Positions 18,462-27,128 of a stretch of DNA of 64,000 nucleotides are shown piece after piece. The notes under the pieces were generated by a model. The model did no database searches. It saw only the letters and a list, made by a program, of their open reading frames with translations, and was not told the DNA's origin. The DNA is taken from the NCBI GenBank assembly GCA_013414765.1, contig CP058708.1:553553-617552 (forward strand), read 5' to 3'. The DNA is from Candidatus Accumulibacter cognatus (GTDB taxonomy: Bacteria > Pseudomonadota > Gammaproteobacteria > Burkholderiales > Rhodocyclaceae). The position numbers were made by a program, and so were the translations under genes. Positions within the stretch are counted from its first letter, which is position 1. The number at the start of each line of letters is the position of its first letter.

Positions 18462-19696
18462 ATGCCATGGAATCCACCCTGACATCGAGCCTTGCCCTGC
18501 CGGGCACGCGTGCGCGCACGCCACGCAGCGCCAGGGTCGTGCTCGCCCTGCTGGAAAAGCTCGAGCACGGCACCCTGGAACTTCGCCTGCCCGACGGATC
18601 GCAGCATCGCTTTGGCGAGGCGGCGCTCGCGGATGCGACGCTCGATGTCGGTGACTGGTCGATGTTCGACAGCGTTCTCGAACGCGGCGATGTCGGTTTT
18701 GCCGAGTCGTGGATCGCCGGCGACTGGCACAGCCCGGATCTCGGCGCACTGCTCACCCTGCTGGCAAACAATCGCGAGCGCCTTGCGCAGGCGGTTTATG
18801 GTCAGTGGTGGGGCCTGCTGACGGCACGCCTGCGTCACTGGCTCAACGCCAACACGCGCGCCGGATCACGCCGCAACATCATGGCGCACTACGACCTCGG
18901 CAACGACTTCTACCGGCAATGGCTCGACCCGACGATGAGCTATTCGAGCGCGCTCTACGCGAGCGACGCGCCGCAGCCGATGGCTGCCGCGCAACTTGAC
19001 AAGTATCGACGCATCCTGAAGCGCCTCGACTGCCGGCCTGGCCAGCGCGTGCTCGAGATCGGCTGCGGCTGGGGCGGCTTCGCGGAAACGGCGGCGCGTG
19101 AAGCCGGGCTCGAGGTCGTCGGCCTGACGCTGTCGCCGGCGCAACTGGAATTTGCGCGCGAGCGCATGCGGATCGCCGGACTCGAAAGGCAGGTGACTCT
19201 CGAATTGCGCGACTATCGCGAACTGGCCAACGAGCCGTTCGACCACATCGTCTCGATCGAGATGTTCGAGGCGGTCGGCGAGCGCTGGTGGCCGACCTAC
19301 TTCGCGACCCTGCAGCGGCTGCTGGCGCCGGGTGGGCGAGCCGTCGTGCAGAGCATCACCATTCGCGACGAGCTCTTCGCGCGCTACCGTCGCGGCACCG
19401 ATTTCGTTCAACAACACGTCTTCCCCGGCGGCATGTTGCCGAGCCCGTCGGCTTTCCGCCGGCAGGCCGCCAGGGCTGGACTGGTGGTTCGCGATTCCTT
19501 TGCCTTTGGCCGCGCCTACGCGCGCACGCTGGCCGAGTGGTCGGCCAACTTCGAACGGTGCTGGCCGACGATCGAAGCGCAGGGTTTCGACGAGCGCTTC
19601 CGTCGCCTGTGGCGCTTCTATCTGGCGTATTGCCAGGCGGGATTCAACAGCGGCTGCACCGACGTGCTGCAGTTCGAACTGGCGCACGCCCGATGA
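18458..19696 (+). CDS. cfa: cyclopropane-fatty-acyl-phospholipid synthase family methyltransferase
   Basis: 412 residues. It transfers a methylene or methyl group from S-adenosylmethionine to unsaturated acyl chains of phospholipids. Family motifs: IMAHYDLGNDFYRQWLDPTM, YSSALYAS, the SAM-binding LEIGCGWGGFAETAA, IVSIEMFEAVGERWW, and the C-terminal FGRAYARTLAEW with YCQAGFNSG. In this operon type the enzyme may be the methyltransferase that starts branched or furan fatty acid formation rather than a classical Cfa; sequence alone does not separate these. The start overlaps the DUF1365 stop. Confidence 0.88.
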   Translation: MNAMESTLTSSLALPGTRARTPRSARVVLALLEKLEHGTLELRLPDGSQHRFGEAALADATLDVGDWSMFDSVLERGDVGFAESWIAGDWHSPDLGALLTLLANNRERLAQAVYGQWWGLLTARLRHWLNANTRAGSRRNIMAHYDLGNDFYRQWLDPTMSYSSALYASDAPQPMAAAQLDKYRRILKRLDCRPGQRVLEIGCGWGGFAETAAREAGLEVVGLTLSPAQLEFARERMRIAGLERQVTLELRDYRELANEPFDHIVSIEMFEAVGERWWPTYFATLQRLLAPGGRAVVQSITIRDELFARYRRGTDFVQQHVFPGGMLPSPSAFRRQAARAGLVVRDSFAFGRAYARTLAEWSANFERCWPTIEAQGFDERFRRLWRFYLAYCQAGFNSGCTDVLQFELAHAR

Positions 19697-20217
19697 AGAC
19701 GCTGATCGCCCTGCTGTTCCTCGTCTGCAGCGGCCTCGCGCAGGCGCTGCCGGAAGCGGTGCGCAAAGCCGAGGCCGGTTGGCGGCAGTGGGGGAGCGGC
19801 GAAATGAGCTGGCTCGGCTTCTCGCTCTATCGCGCCACCCTGTGGGTCGTCGGAGAGCCGGCGACGACCCTGCCGACGACTGCGCCATCGGCCCTGCAAC
19901 TCGACTATCGGCGCGACATTCCGCGCGACCGCCTGGTGCAGACCAGCGTCGAGGAAATGCGCCGGCTCGGCGCCAGCGAAGCACAGTTGCAGCGCTGGGA
20001 GCCTGAGCTGCGGCGCGTCTTCCCCGACGTCAAGGAGGGCGACAGCATCACCGGCGTGCACTATCCGGGGCGTAGCGCGGCCTTCTATCACCGTGGCCGG
20101 GCGACCGGCGAAGTGGCGGACGCCGAGTTCGCGCGCCTGTTCTTCGCCATCTGGCTCGACCCGCGCAGCCGCAGCCCGAGCCTGCGCTCGGCGCTCCTCA
20201 AACGTCCGGAGACTTGA
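19693..20217 (+). CDS. chalcone-isomerase-like secreted protein
   Basis: 174 residues with a signal peptide (ALLFLVCSGLAQA). The core MSWLGFSLYRATLWV, LQLDYRRDIPRDRLVQTSVEE and DSITGVHYPG fits the chalcone isomerase-like fold seen in bacterial periplasmic proteins; the bacterial members usually lack the plant catalytic set and probably bind lipid-like ligands. It is coupled to the methyltransferase by an ATGA overlap. Function in the operon is unknown; fatty-acid binding is a plausible inference. Confidence 0.75.
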   Translation: MKTLIALLFLVCSGLAQALPEAVRKAEAGWRQWGSGEMSWLGFSLYRATLWVVGEPATTLPTTAPSALQLDYRRDIPRDRLVQTSVEEMRRLGASEAQLQRWEPELRRVFPDVKEGDSITGVHYPGRSAAFYHRGRATGEVADAEFARLFFAIWLDPRSRSPSLRSALLKRPET

Positions 20218-20219
20218 CC

Positions 20220-21497
20220 GTGACTCCCACCCTGACCGTGTCGCTCCGCAAGCGGCAGTTGCTCGCCTACGGTGCACTCGGTCTGCCGCTGGCGATGGCG
20301 GCACTGCCGGTTTACGTTCACGTGCCACGCCTGTACGCAGAATCCGCGGGCATGAGCCTGAGCCTGCTCGGCTCGCTGCTGCTGGCAGCACGCCTGCTCG
20401 ACGCCGGCATCGATCCGCTGCTCGGCGGCTGGAGCGACCGCGCGGCGAGCCGCCAGCGCCTGATCGTGTTCGCCTTGCCGTGCCTGGCGCTGGGCATGCT
20501 CGCGCTGCTCCATCCGCCGGCCGTCGCCGCGCCGTGGTGGCTGCTCGCATCGATGCTGTGCACTTACTTCGGTTTCTCGTTGGCGAGCGTCGCCTATCAG
20601 GCCTGGGGCGCCGAACTCGGCCGTGATGCCGGCGAGCGGACGCGGCTGACGGCCAGTCGGGAGGGCTTCGGCCTGCTCGGCGTCGTTCTCGCGGCGGCGC
20701 TGCCGGGGCTGCTGGCGAAGGATCTCGCGCAGGGACTTTCCGGGCTGGCGCAACTTTTCCCCTTGCTGTTGCTTTTCCTGGCGAGCTGGACCCTGCTCGG
20801 CACACCGCCGTCGGCCGAACGCCAGCCGGCGGGCGGCCGGCTGCTCGGCAACCTGCGCGGGGTCCTCGACGATGGCCGCTTTCGCCGCCTGCTGGCCGTT
20901 TTCGTCGTCAACGGCATCGCCGCGGCCTTGCCGGCAACGCTGGTCCTCTTCTACGTCGCCGACGTGCTGCAGGCCGAAGCCTGGAGTGGTGCCTTTCTCG
21001 CGCTCTACTTCGTCAGCGGCGTCGCTTTCCTGCCCCTGTGGGTCGCCCTCGCCAGGCGTTTCGGTCGCGTCCGCACCTGGGTCGCCTCGATGCTCGTCGC
21101 CGTCGCCTCGTTCGTCTGGGCCTGGGGATTGGGGGCCGGCGACGTCTGGCCCTTCGCCGTCGTCTGCCTGCTCTCGGGGGCGGCACTCGGCGCCGACCTG
21201 ACACTGCCCGCGGCCTTGCTTGCCGACCTCTGCGAACGTCCGACAGGCGGCAGCGGCGAGGTCGGCAGGTCGGCGCAGGCCGGCGCCTACTTCGGCTGGT
21301 GGAATCTCGTCGCCAAGCTCAATCTGGCGCTGGCCGCCGGCCTGTCCCTGCCCTTGCTCGATCTGGTCGGCTACCGGCCGGGGGTGGCGGCGGCGACGGC
21401 CGGTCTGGCCGCCGTCTACTGCCTGCTGCCACTGCTCTTCAAGTCCATCGCCGCCATCCTGGCGTGGCGCTGGCGCCGCACGCTGGAGGTCTCCTGA
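20220..21497 (+). CDS. MFS transporter (GPH-like)
   Basis: 425 residues, about twelve hydrophobic segments. The motif LDAGIDPLLGGWSDR between helices 2 and 3 is of the glycoside-pentoside-hexuronide:cation symporter type, and a YQAWGAELG block supports that subfamily. The start may be GTG 20220 or TTG 20214, the latter overlapping the previous stop. The substrate is not evident; its constant place in this operon suggests lipid or oxidised-lipid transport rather than sugar uptake, but that is inference. Confidence 0.8.
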   Translation: MTPTLTVSLRKRQLLAYGALGLPLAMAALPVYVHVPRLYAESAGMSLSLLGSLLLAARLLDAGIDPLLGGWSDRAASRQRLIVFALPCLALGMLALLHPPAVAAPWWLLASMLCTYFGFSLASVAYQAWGAELGRDAGERTRLTASREGFGLLGVVLAAALPGLLAKDLAQGLSGLAQLFPLLLLFLASWTLLGTPPSAERQPAGGRLLGNLRGVLDDGRFRRLLAVFVVNGIAAALPATLVLFYVADVLQAEAWSGAFLALYFVSGVAFLPLWVALARRFGRVRTWVASMLVAVASFVWAWGLGAGDVWPFAVVCLLSGAALGADLTLPAALLADLCERPTGGSGEVGRSAQAGAYFGWWNLVAKLNLALAAGLSLPLLDLVGYRPGVAAATAGLAAVYCLLPLLFKSIAAILAWRWRRTLEVS

Positions 21498-22039
21498 TGA
21501 AAACCCTGTGGCTCGCCTGCTTCACTTGTGGAATCCTCGGTCTCGGCGGCTGCGCCGGTACACCGGTCGACCGTTACCAGGCCGAACAGCCAGTGCTTGA
21601 TCTCGCCCGCTACTTCAACGGCACGATCGACGGCTGGGGAATGTTCCAGGATCGTTCGGGCGAAGTGATCAAGCGCTTCCATGTCGTCATCGACGCGAAA
21701 TGGGAGAAGCGCGACGGGGCCGATGTCGGGACGCTCGACGAGAACTTTGCGTGGTCGGACGGCACGACGTCACGGCGGGTGTGGACGATCACCCGCGTCG
21801 GCGCGTCGCGCTACGTCGGCCGCGCCGACGATGTCGTCGGCGAAGCACAGGGTGAAGCGGCCGGCAACGCGTTGCACTGGCGCTACGTGCTCGCCTTGCC
21901 GGTCGACGGCCGCGTCTGGATCGTCGACTTCGACGACTGGATGTATCTGATCGACGACAAGGTGATGCTCAACCGTTCGGCGATGCGCAAGTTCGGCTTC
22001 CATCTCGGCGACGTGACGCTGAGTTTCACGAGGCGCTGA
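21497..22039 (+). CDS. DUF3833 lipoprotein
   Basis: 180 residues. The lipoprotein signal is LACFTCGILGLGGCAG with a lipobox Cys near residue 19. DUF3833 blocks: YFNGTIDGWGMFQDRSGEVIK, FVVIDAKWE-like segment, TLDENFAWSDG, VWIVDFDDWMYLID and KFGFHLGDVTLSF. The start is coupled to the MFS stop by a TGATG overlap. A lipocalin-like outer-membrane or periplasmic role fits the fold and the lipid theme of the operon, but is not shown. Confidence 0.82.
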   Translation: MKTLWLACFTCGILGLGGCAGTPVDRYQAEQPVLDLARYFNGTIDGWGMFQDRSGEVIKRFHVVIDAKWEKRDGADVGTLDENFAWSDGTTSRRVWTITRVGASRYVGRADDVVGEAQGEAAGNALHWRYVLALPVDGRVWIVDFDDWMYLIDDKVMLNRSAMRKFGFHLGDVTLSFTRR

Positions 22040-22043
22040 CGCC

Positions 22044-22826
22044 ATGAATCCACGCCTCACCGACTGGTCGGGCAAACGCGTCTGGCTGCTCGGCGCCTCG
22101 ACGGGCATCGGCGCCGCGCTCGCCGGCCAACTGCTGGCACGTGGCGCGCGCGTTGCCTTGTCGGCGCGCAACGCCGCCCGTCTGACCGAAGTCGCCGCCG
22201 GCGCCGGGCACGCCCTGATCCTGCCCTGCGATGCCGCCGACGAAGCGAGCCTGCGCGCCGCCTGGGACGCCTTGCTGGCGGCATGGGGCGGTGTCGACGT
22301 CGCGCTGTACGTGGCGGGTGACTATGTGCCGATGCGCGCCTGGGAACTCGATACGGCCACGGCGCGGCGGATGATCGACGTCAATCTCGTCGGTGCCGTC
22401 ACCTTCGCGGCCTGCGTCGTGCCGCAACTGCTACGCCAGGGCAACGGCCAGATTGGTTTCGTGGCCAGCGTCGCCGGTTATCGGGGTCTGCCGAAGTCGC
22501 TGATCTATGGTCCGACGAAAGCCGCGCTGATCAACTTCGCCGAGGCACTGTACCTCGATCTGCGGCCGCAAGGCATCGGCGTGCGGGTGATCAATCCGGG
22601 CTTCGTCGCGACGCCCTTGACCGCGCAGAACGATTTCGCGATGCCGGCACTGCTCACCGCCGAGCAGGCAGCGCTGGCGACGCTCGCCGGTTTCGCCGGC
22701 GGCGCCTTCGAGATCCACTATCCGAAGCGATTTACGCGCGTGTTGAAGCTGCTGGCGCATCTGCCGTACCGCCTCTACTTCCCGCTCGTCCGCCGTCTCG
22801 GCGGCGCAAGCGGGCGCCCACGATGA
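22044..22826 (+). CDS. short-chain dehydrogenase/reductase
   Basis: 260 residues. NAD(P)-binding GASTGIG motif near residue 18, the NAG-equivalent YVAGDY, catalytic Ser in VASVAGY, and YGPTK as the YxxxK dyad. The C-terminus is hydrophobic (LLAHLPYRLYFPLVRR), suggesting membrane contact, as expected for an enzyme acting on lipids. It starts 4 bases after the DUF3833 gene and overlaps the NTF2-like gene by four bases. The substrate is unknown. Confidence 0.85.
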   Translation: MNPRLTDWSGKRVWLLGASTGIGAALAGQLLARGARVALSARNAARLTEVAAGAGHALILPCDAADEASLRAAWDALLAAWGGVDVALYVAGDYVPMRAWELDTATARRMIDVNLVGAVTFAACVVPQLLRQGNGQIGFVASVAGYRGLPKSLIYGPTKAALINFAEALYLDLRPQGIGVRVINPGFVATPLTAQNDFAMPALLTAEQAALATLAGFAGGAFEIHYPKRFTRVLKLLAHLPYRLYFPLVRRLGGASGRPR

Positions 22827-23260
22827 GCAATGCGGCTTCGGTCGACGCGCTGGTCGCCTTCTTCGAGGACTTGCACCCCGCGGCCGTCGCCCGCTTTGCC
22901 GAATACTACGCGGACGACGCGTACTTCAAGGATCCGTTCAACGAGGTGCGCGGTGTCGCGCCGATCCAGCGGATTTTCGCGCACATGTTCAGGCAGGTTG
23001 ACGAACCGCGCTTCGTCGTCCGCGAGCGCGTGGTCGCCGACAACGGCGCCTTGCTGGTATGGGAACTGCACTACCGGCTGAAGGGCGCGCGGAAGACGGC
23101 GTCACCGCCAGTGATTCGCGGAGCATCGCACCTGCGCTTCGACAGCGCCGGCAAGGTGATCTGGCACCGCGACTACTGGGATGCCGCCGAAGAGCTGTAC
23201 GCCAGACTCCCGGGAATCGGCTGGCTGATGCGGCTACTCAAGCGCCAACTGGCGGCCTGA
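22823..23260 (+). CDS. NTF2-like (SnoaL-type) protein
   Basis: 145 residues. The sequence VDALVAFFEDLHPAAVARFAEYY, DDAYFKDPFNEVRGVAPIQRIF and VIWHRDYWDAAEELYARLPG is typical of nuclear-transport-factor-2-fold proteins that accompany the SDR in this operon type. It is the last gene; the ATG overlaps the SDR stop. NTF2-like proteins bind or isomerise small hydrophobic ligands; a specific activity cannot be assigned. Confidence 0.8.
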   Translation: MSNAASVDALVAFFEDLHPAAVARFAEYYADDAYFKDPFNEVRGVAPIQRIFAHMFRQVDEPRFVVRERVVADNGALLVWELHYRLKGARKTASPPVIRGASHLRFDSAGKVIWHRDYWDAAEELYARLPGIGWLMRLLKRQLAA

Positions 23261-23289
23261 GCCTGCGCTGCGGCCGGCCGGCGGCGCCG

Positions 23290-23415
23290 TCAGTTTGCGC
23301 TGCTGGCCGGCTCGGCGAACGCGAGCACGACGCGGCGGCCCATCGCCGGCTTCTTCTCGATCCGGGTGACGACGACGGCGCCGATCTCGGCGGTCAGGAC
23401 TTCCTTGCATGGCAT
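23290..23415 (-). pseudogene. possible decayed gene, C-terminal fragment
   Basis: A minus-strand frame continues from about 23450 to a TGA at 23290 and reads like a protein end: KEVLTAEIGAVVVTRIEKKP then AMGRRVVLAF. No good start codon or ribosome site is visible, and I do not recognise the family. It is convergent with the NTF2-like gene. It may be the end of a gene truncated by a rearrangement at the edge of the accessory region that follows. Confidence 0.3.
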
Positions 23416-23537
23416 CGATGCCGGGGCCAGGTCATTGCTCGACTTCGGAAACTGGTCTGTTTCATCGCACTACGCAAGGTGCATCGGGATGCCCGGATTA
23501 TCCGATTCGGATATCCCGAGATTGGATCGGCGGTTCC

Positions 23538-24680
23538 TCAACCCGGAGAGGATGTTCTCTGAACCTGGGAATGGCCATGCGGCCGGGCGGAGCCGCCTAG
23601 TTTGAGCCATTCCCGGCACTTGGCGAGAACGGGTTTTTCAATCCACTTGTGAATGATGATGCCGCAGGCAACCGAAATGGCCATGATCACGGCCAGCAGC
23701 AGGAGCGCCTTGGCTTGCGTCTTCTCGCCCGCAGGTACCCAGTCGAGTGAACGGAGCCCGTTGGATACGCGTTTCTGGAAAAAGAAATGTACCAGGTAGA
23801 TTGAGTACGAGGCGTCGCCGATCAACAGGAGCCAGCGCTGCCTTTTCCAAAAGCCTTCGAGTCTTGCCGATACCGAAGCTAGCAGGAGCAGCGCGCTGCC
23901 TATTCCGAAACCCAGGGTCAAGGTCAGATTGTTCCAGACCGGCAGTGTTGGATCGTCGAGCAGAATGTACCAACAGGCGGTGCCGACGAAAATCAGCGTG
24001 CCGGTGATGAGACTGACGATGCCGATCCAGTCGCGACTGTCCTCGCCTAAATGTTTGCGCAGCGCCATCACCGTCGCCGAGGTGAGAAGGCCGAGCATGA
24101 ACAGGGTATTGATCAGATTGAGGCCGATCAGGTTGGCGAAGTGGTAGTGGTCATTGAGCGCGACCAGCACGAACCATGTGGCGAAGACCAGTATCCCCAA
24201 CGACCTCTTGACGATGAAGGTGATGAAAATGCCGTAGAACACCATCTCGTAAGCCAGCGTCCAGGCGACTGCGACGAGCAAGGATTTGCTGGACGTGAAT
24301 AACAGGGCATTCAGGAAGAAGTCGCCGACTTCCATGCGGTTGGTGAACACCTTCCAGCCACCCGAGAAAATGAACACGATCCAGTACAGCGGATAAATGC
24401 GCACCAACCGCTTGAGAAGGTAATCCGGAACCCTGTAGAAATTGTCCACGTCGTTGCGGTGCGCATGGTAGATGATCAGGCCGCTGATCACGAAAAACAT
24501 ATGCACGCCGGAAAATCCGAAATTGCTCAGGGAAAGCAGCGGCTTTTCACCGTACCAGGAACCAATCAAGGCCGTTCCGTGGTAGACGGCCACCAGCAGA
24601 CAGGCCAGACCCCGGCAGATCTGGGGAGTATACAGAGTGGCCTCAGGCCATTCGATTCTTGGAGGTGCGCTTGTACTCAT
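23538..24680 (-). CDS. acyltransferase 3 family membrane protein
   Basis: 380 residues and about ten membrane helices. The acyltransferase-3 pattern is present: QICRGLACLLVAVYHGTALIG with the key His, then FFVISGLIIYH, then RLVRIYPLYWIV, and a C-terminal YSIYLVHFFFQ. These enzymes O-acetylate or otherwise acylate exported polysaccharides and lipids. ATG 24680 has a GAGGACG site; an upstream ATG at 24728 would add 16 residues. The base composition is less G+C-rich than the neighbours, a hint of transfer. No glycan-synthesis genes adjoin it. Confidence 0.85.
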   Translation of the reverse strand: MSTSAPPRIEWPEATLYTPQICRGLACLLVAVYHGTALIGSWYGEKPLLSLSNFGFSGVHMFFVISGLIIYHAHRNDVDNFYRVPDYLLKRLVRIYPLYWIVFIFSGGWKVFTNRMEVGDFFLNALLFTSSKSLLVAVAWTLAYEMVFYGIFITFIVKRSLGILVFATWFVLVALNDHYHFANLIGLNLINTLFMLGLLTSATVMALRKHLGEDSRDWIGIVSLITGTLIFVGTACWYILLDDPTLPVWNNLTLTLGFGIGSALLLLASVSARLEGFWKRQRWLLLIGDASYSIYLVHFFFQKRVSNGLRSLDWVPAGEKTQAKALLLLAVIMAISVACGIIIHKWIEKPVLAKCREWLKLGGSARPHGHSQVQRTSSPG

Positions 24681-24800
24681 CGTCCTCGGTCTGGAAACAC
24701 TCTTCGTAAAGAGAGGATTGTCGCACATAGCATGCGCCTGGCGGTTCCGCGGCGCCCACTCAAATGGTTGCGGCTCTGTTTGGCCATGGTTTTTCGGCTA

Positions 24801-24982
24801 TCACGCGGCCAGTTTCTTGGGCAGGTAGTCAGCGCACTTGTCGACCGGCGCCCGCGCTTCTTGAGCGAGGCGTTGGCAGGTCGCGCTGCGGCGCATCCCC
24901 GCAGCCCCATCGCTGACCTCGCCTTCGAGCAGGGCGTGTGCGCGCTCCAGCACCCACGCTTCGGCTTCTTCGGTGCCTTCCG
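24801..24982 (-). pseudogene. ISKra4-family transposase fragment
   Basis: The minus-strand frame reads GTEEAEAWVLERAHALLEGE, then AAGMRRSATCQRL and PVDKCADYL, an internal segment of ISKra4-type transposases. Both ends are lost: upstream it runs into a palindromic repeat and downstream it stops in unrelated sequence. Clearly non-functional. Confidence 0.7.
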
Positions 24983-24993
24983 CAGGGAAGCCT

Positions 24994-25082
24994 GTAGGTT
25001 GGGCTGAGGCACGAAGCCCAACATTCCAGGGGGGCGTTACCGGGTTCGGGGGTGTTGGGCTTCGTGCCTCAGCCCAACCTAC
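24994..25082. repeat. large palindromic intergenic repeat, copy 1
   Basis: An inverted repeat with arms of about 30 bases: GTAGGTTGGGCTGAGGCACG... on the left and its complement ...CGTGCCTCAGCCCAACCTAC on the right, enclosing about 29 bases. Elements with this GTAGGTTGGGCTGAGG sequence are scattered in many proteobacterial genomes. Copy 2 at 25307-25394 is nearly identical and in the same orientation. Confidence 0.8.
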
Positions 25083-25083
25083 A

Positions 25084-25310
25084 GTTGACCGACCCGCTGG
25101 AGTACCTCGCCGGGCGGCTGCAGGGGTAGGCGCTGGGCCGCGGTCGCGCAAGAAAAACCCCGTCGGGGTTTCCGGGGCTGGACCTTCAGCCCGTAGGTTG
25201 GCCGACGCGCTGGAGTACCTCGCCGGGCGGCCGCAGGGGGGAGGCGCTGGGCCGCGGTCGCGCAAGAAGAACCCCGTCGGCGTTTCCGGGGCTGGACCTT
25301 CAGCCCGTAG
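25084..25310. repeat. two tandem copies of a ~113-base unit
   Basis: Units at 25084-25196 and 25197-25310 share long blocks such as GGAGTACCTCGCCGGGCGGC and GGGCCGCGGTCGCGCAAGAA. Each unit contains a hairpin AACCCCGTCGGNGTT. The pair is bounded on both sides by the large palindromes, and a degenerate start of a third unit follows at 25396. Only two units and no spacer structure, so not a CRISPR. Confidence 0.75.
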
Positions 25311-25394
25311 GTTGGGCTGAGGCACGAAGCCCAACATTCCAGGGGGCGTTACCGGGTTCGGGGGTGTTGGGCTTCGTGCCTCAGCCCAACCTAC
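25307..25394. repeat. large palindromic intergenic repeat, copy 2
   Basis: Near-identical to 24994-25082 and in the same orientation, with one base less in the central G-run. Together with copy 1 it brackets the tandem unit. Recombination between the two direct copies would delete the block. Confidence 0.8.
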
Positions 25395-25464
25395 AGTTGA
25401 CCGACGCGCTCGCTGGTCGTGCCGGTGCTACGCGCGCAGTAGGCGATGCGCAGTCGCCGACGTT

Positions 25465-25692
25465 TCATGAGGGCCGCGGCGATCGTCGGGAAGTGTTGGG
25501 GGGCGCAGTGCCGGGCGGCAGCGCTGACAAGTTGCGGATGCGCCGGACGATGTCTGCGGCGGCATCCTGGCTGGTTTCGAGCATGCTCGCCAGGCGCTCG
25601 CGCAGCGGGCTGATGTGTTCGGCAAGAATTTCCCCGATGTCGAGGGTAGCCAACAGGAAAGAGGCAGTGAATGGACAATCGACGGGTTCCAT
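25465..25692 (-). CDS. small hypothetical protein
   Basis: 75 residues from an ATG at 25692 with a GGAGA site eight bases upstream. The central part is predicted helical and amphipathic (LDIGEILAEHISPLRERLAS then DAAADIVRRIRNL); the C-terminus is basic and disordered (NTSRRSPRPS). No family recognised. The helical segment looks like real protein, but the frame lies beside degenerate repeats and may be a remnant. From 25693 to 26003 I see no other gene. Confidence 0.4.
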   Translation of the reverse strand: MEPVDCPFTASFLLATLDIGEILAEHISPLRERLASMLETSQDAAADIVRRIRNLSALPPGTAPPNTSRRSPRPS

Positions 25693-26003
25693 GGCGGTCT
25701 CCAACCAGGATTTTGCGCGAGTCTGCGCCAACACAGTCGCAGAGGGTGAGATTCGCCCTGGATGAACGAAAATATTTCGAAACCGCGCAGTGGCTTCGAG
25801 CACGATACCGTTTTTCCAGGCGCCGGCGACTGCCCACCGGAGTGGCTGGCCGCCGTCGCGAGCAGGCGAGATGATCCGGGACTTTGGGCGATGCGCTGGG
25901 TCACCCTTGCCGCAAGGACGTGCCGAGGCTGGCCCATTCTCGCGCAAGGGTTTAATATGCCCCCGCCACTCATTCGTTTGCGCTTGCCCCAAGAGGAATG
26001 ATC

Positions 26004-26579
26004 ATGAAGATCCCCGCCATCGTCAGTACCCGCAGATCCCTTTCCCTGTTGCTTCTCGCGCTGGCCGCCAGCGGCTGGGCCGGCGCCTTGCCGGCCGCGG
26101 AGATGCCGAAACGCAAACCTGGCCTGTGGGAGGTCAACGCCCGCATGGAAGGAATGCAGGCGATGGGCGCCATCCAACAATGCATCGATCAGTACACCGA
26201 TGACATGATGCAGCAACAGGGGAAGAGGGAAAAACAGAACTGCAGCGTCATCGACATCAAGCCGCAGGGCAACCAGGTGACGGTTCATTCGGTGTGCAAG
26301 GTGGAGGGCAGTACGGCCACGACCGATGCGGTGTTTGCCGGCGCTTTCGACTCTGCCTACAAGGGCGACATGCATACCCGTTTCAACCCGCCGATGCATG
26401 GCACCAGCGAAACCAGGATGTCTATCGACGCCCGCTGGCTTGGCCCCTGCAAGCCTGGCCAGAAACCCGGCGACGTGATCATGCCCAATGTCGGCGGGAT
26501 GAATCTCAAGGAGATGATGAAAGATCCGAAGGTACAGGAAATGATGAAACGGCAGAAGTCCGGCAGCGGGGCGCCTTGA
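26004..26579 (+). CDS. DUF3617 periplasmic protein
   Basis: 191 residues. Signal peptide (SLLLLALAASGWAGALPAAE) followed by the DUF3617 opening KRKPGLWEVNARMEG, a CIDQYTDDMM segment and a conserved GAFDSAYKGDMHTRF core with spaced cysteines. The ATG at 26004 is preferred over 25998 because the AAGAGGA site at 25991-25997 is then six bases away. DUF3617 proteins are small secreted beta-sandwich-like proteins of unknown function. The Met-rich C-terminus (LKEMMKDPKVQEMMKRQ) is unusual. Confidence 0.8.
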   Translation: MKIPAIVSTRRSLSLLLLALAASGWAGALPAAEMPKRKPGLWEVNARMEGMQAMGAIQQCIDQYTDDMMQQQGKREKQNCSVIDIKPQGNQVTVHSVCKVEGSTATTDAVFAGAFDSAYKGDMHTRFNPPMHGTSETRMSIDARWLGPCKPGQKPGDVIMPNVGGMNLKEMMKDPKVQEMMKRQKSGSGAP

Positions 26580-26591
26580 CAGCCATTTGAT

Positions 26592-27095
26592 ATGACATCG
26601 AACATCAGCAACGAGTCCCGCGAGTCCGGCCCATCGACCACCGTGAATGAGCCGCGACTTTGGTGCCACAAGGGCTGGCGCGCCCGCATCATCAAGAACG
26701 AAGACGATGACGGCTGGGCTGTCGAGATGAGCAAGGACGGCGAACCCGAACCCGCTCTGGTCAGCCCGTGGACGATGGGGCGCGACAAGAGGAACCCCAA
26801 GCCGCTTGACGCCGCGGCATTCAACACTTTGGTCAAGACTGCCTCGGAAGTCCTGCGCCGCCATGAACAACAACGGCACGCGCTGTACCACAAGCAGCTA
26901 GCGGTCAACACGCCCTCCGGACGGATCAGCGTCACGCTCGACATCATCGCCGACGAAGACGATCCGCATGCCCTGCTCAGAGCCTGCGATGCTTACGGCG
27001 AGCCACTCGCCGAGTTGCGTGTAACGGCCGGATTCCGACTCACCATGGCCAGCGCCAGGGCGTGGATCGACGACGACTTCCGCAAGCCCTGCTGA
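26592..27095 (+). CDS. hypothetical cytosolic protein
   Basis: 167 residues, no signal or membrane segment. The N-terminal third is charged (ESRESGPSTTVNEPRLWCHK then IIKNEDDDGWAVEM) and the middle has a helix KTASEVLRRHEQQRHALYHK, then a beta-rich ISVTLDIIADEDDPHALL. It starts 12 bases after the DUF3617 gene and may share its transcript. I do not recognise the family; codon use and the acidic/basic patterning look like a genuine gene. Confidence 0.6.
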   Translation: MTSNISNESRESGPSTTVNEPRLWCHKGWRARIIKNEDDDGWAVEMSKDGEPEPALVSPWTMGRDKRNPKPLDAAAFNTLVKTASEVLRRHEQQRHALYHKQLAVNTPSGRISVTLDIIADEDDPHALLRACDAYGEPLAELRVTAGFRLTMASARAWIDDDFRKPC

Positions 27096-27128
27096 TCGAC
27101 CCTGGCCTGTTCGGCGGATCTCGCCCGT

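Noticed and set aside
25084-25310. CRISPR array
   Set aside because: Only two near-identical 113-base units with no unique spacers and no cas genes; a tandem duplication between palindromes.
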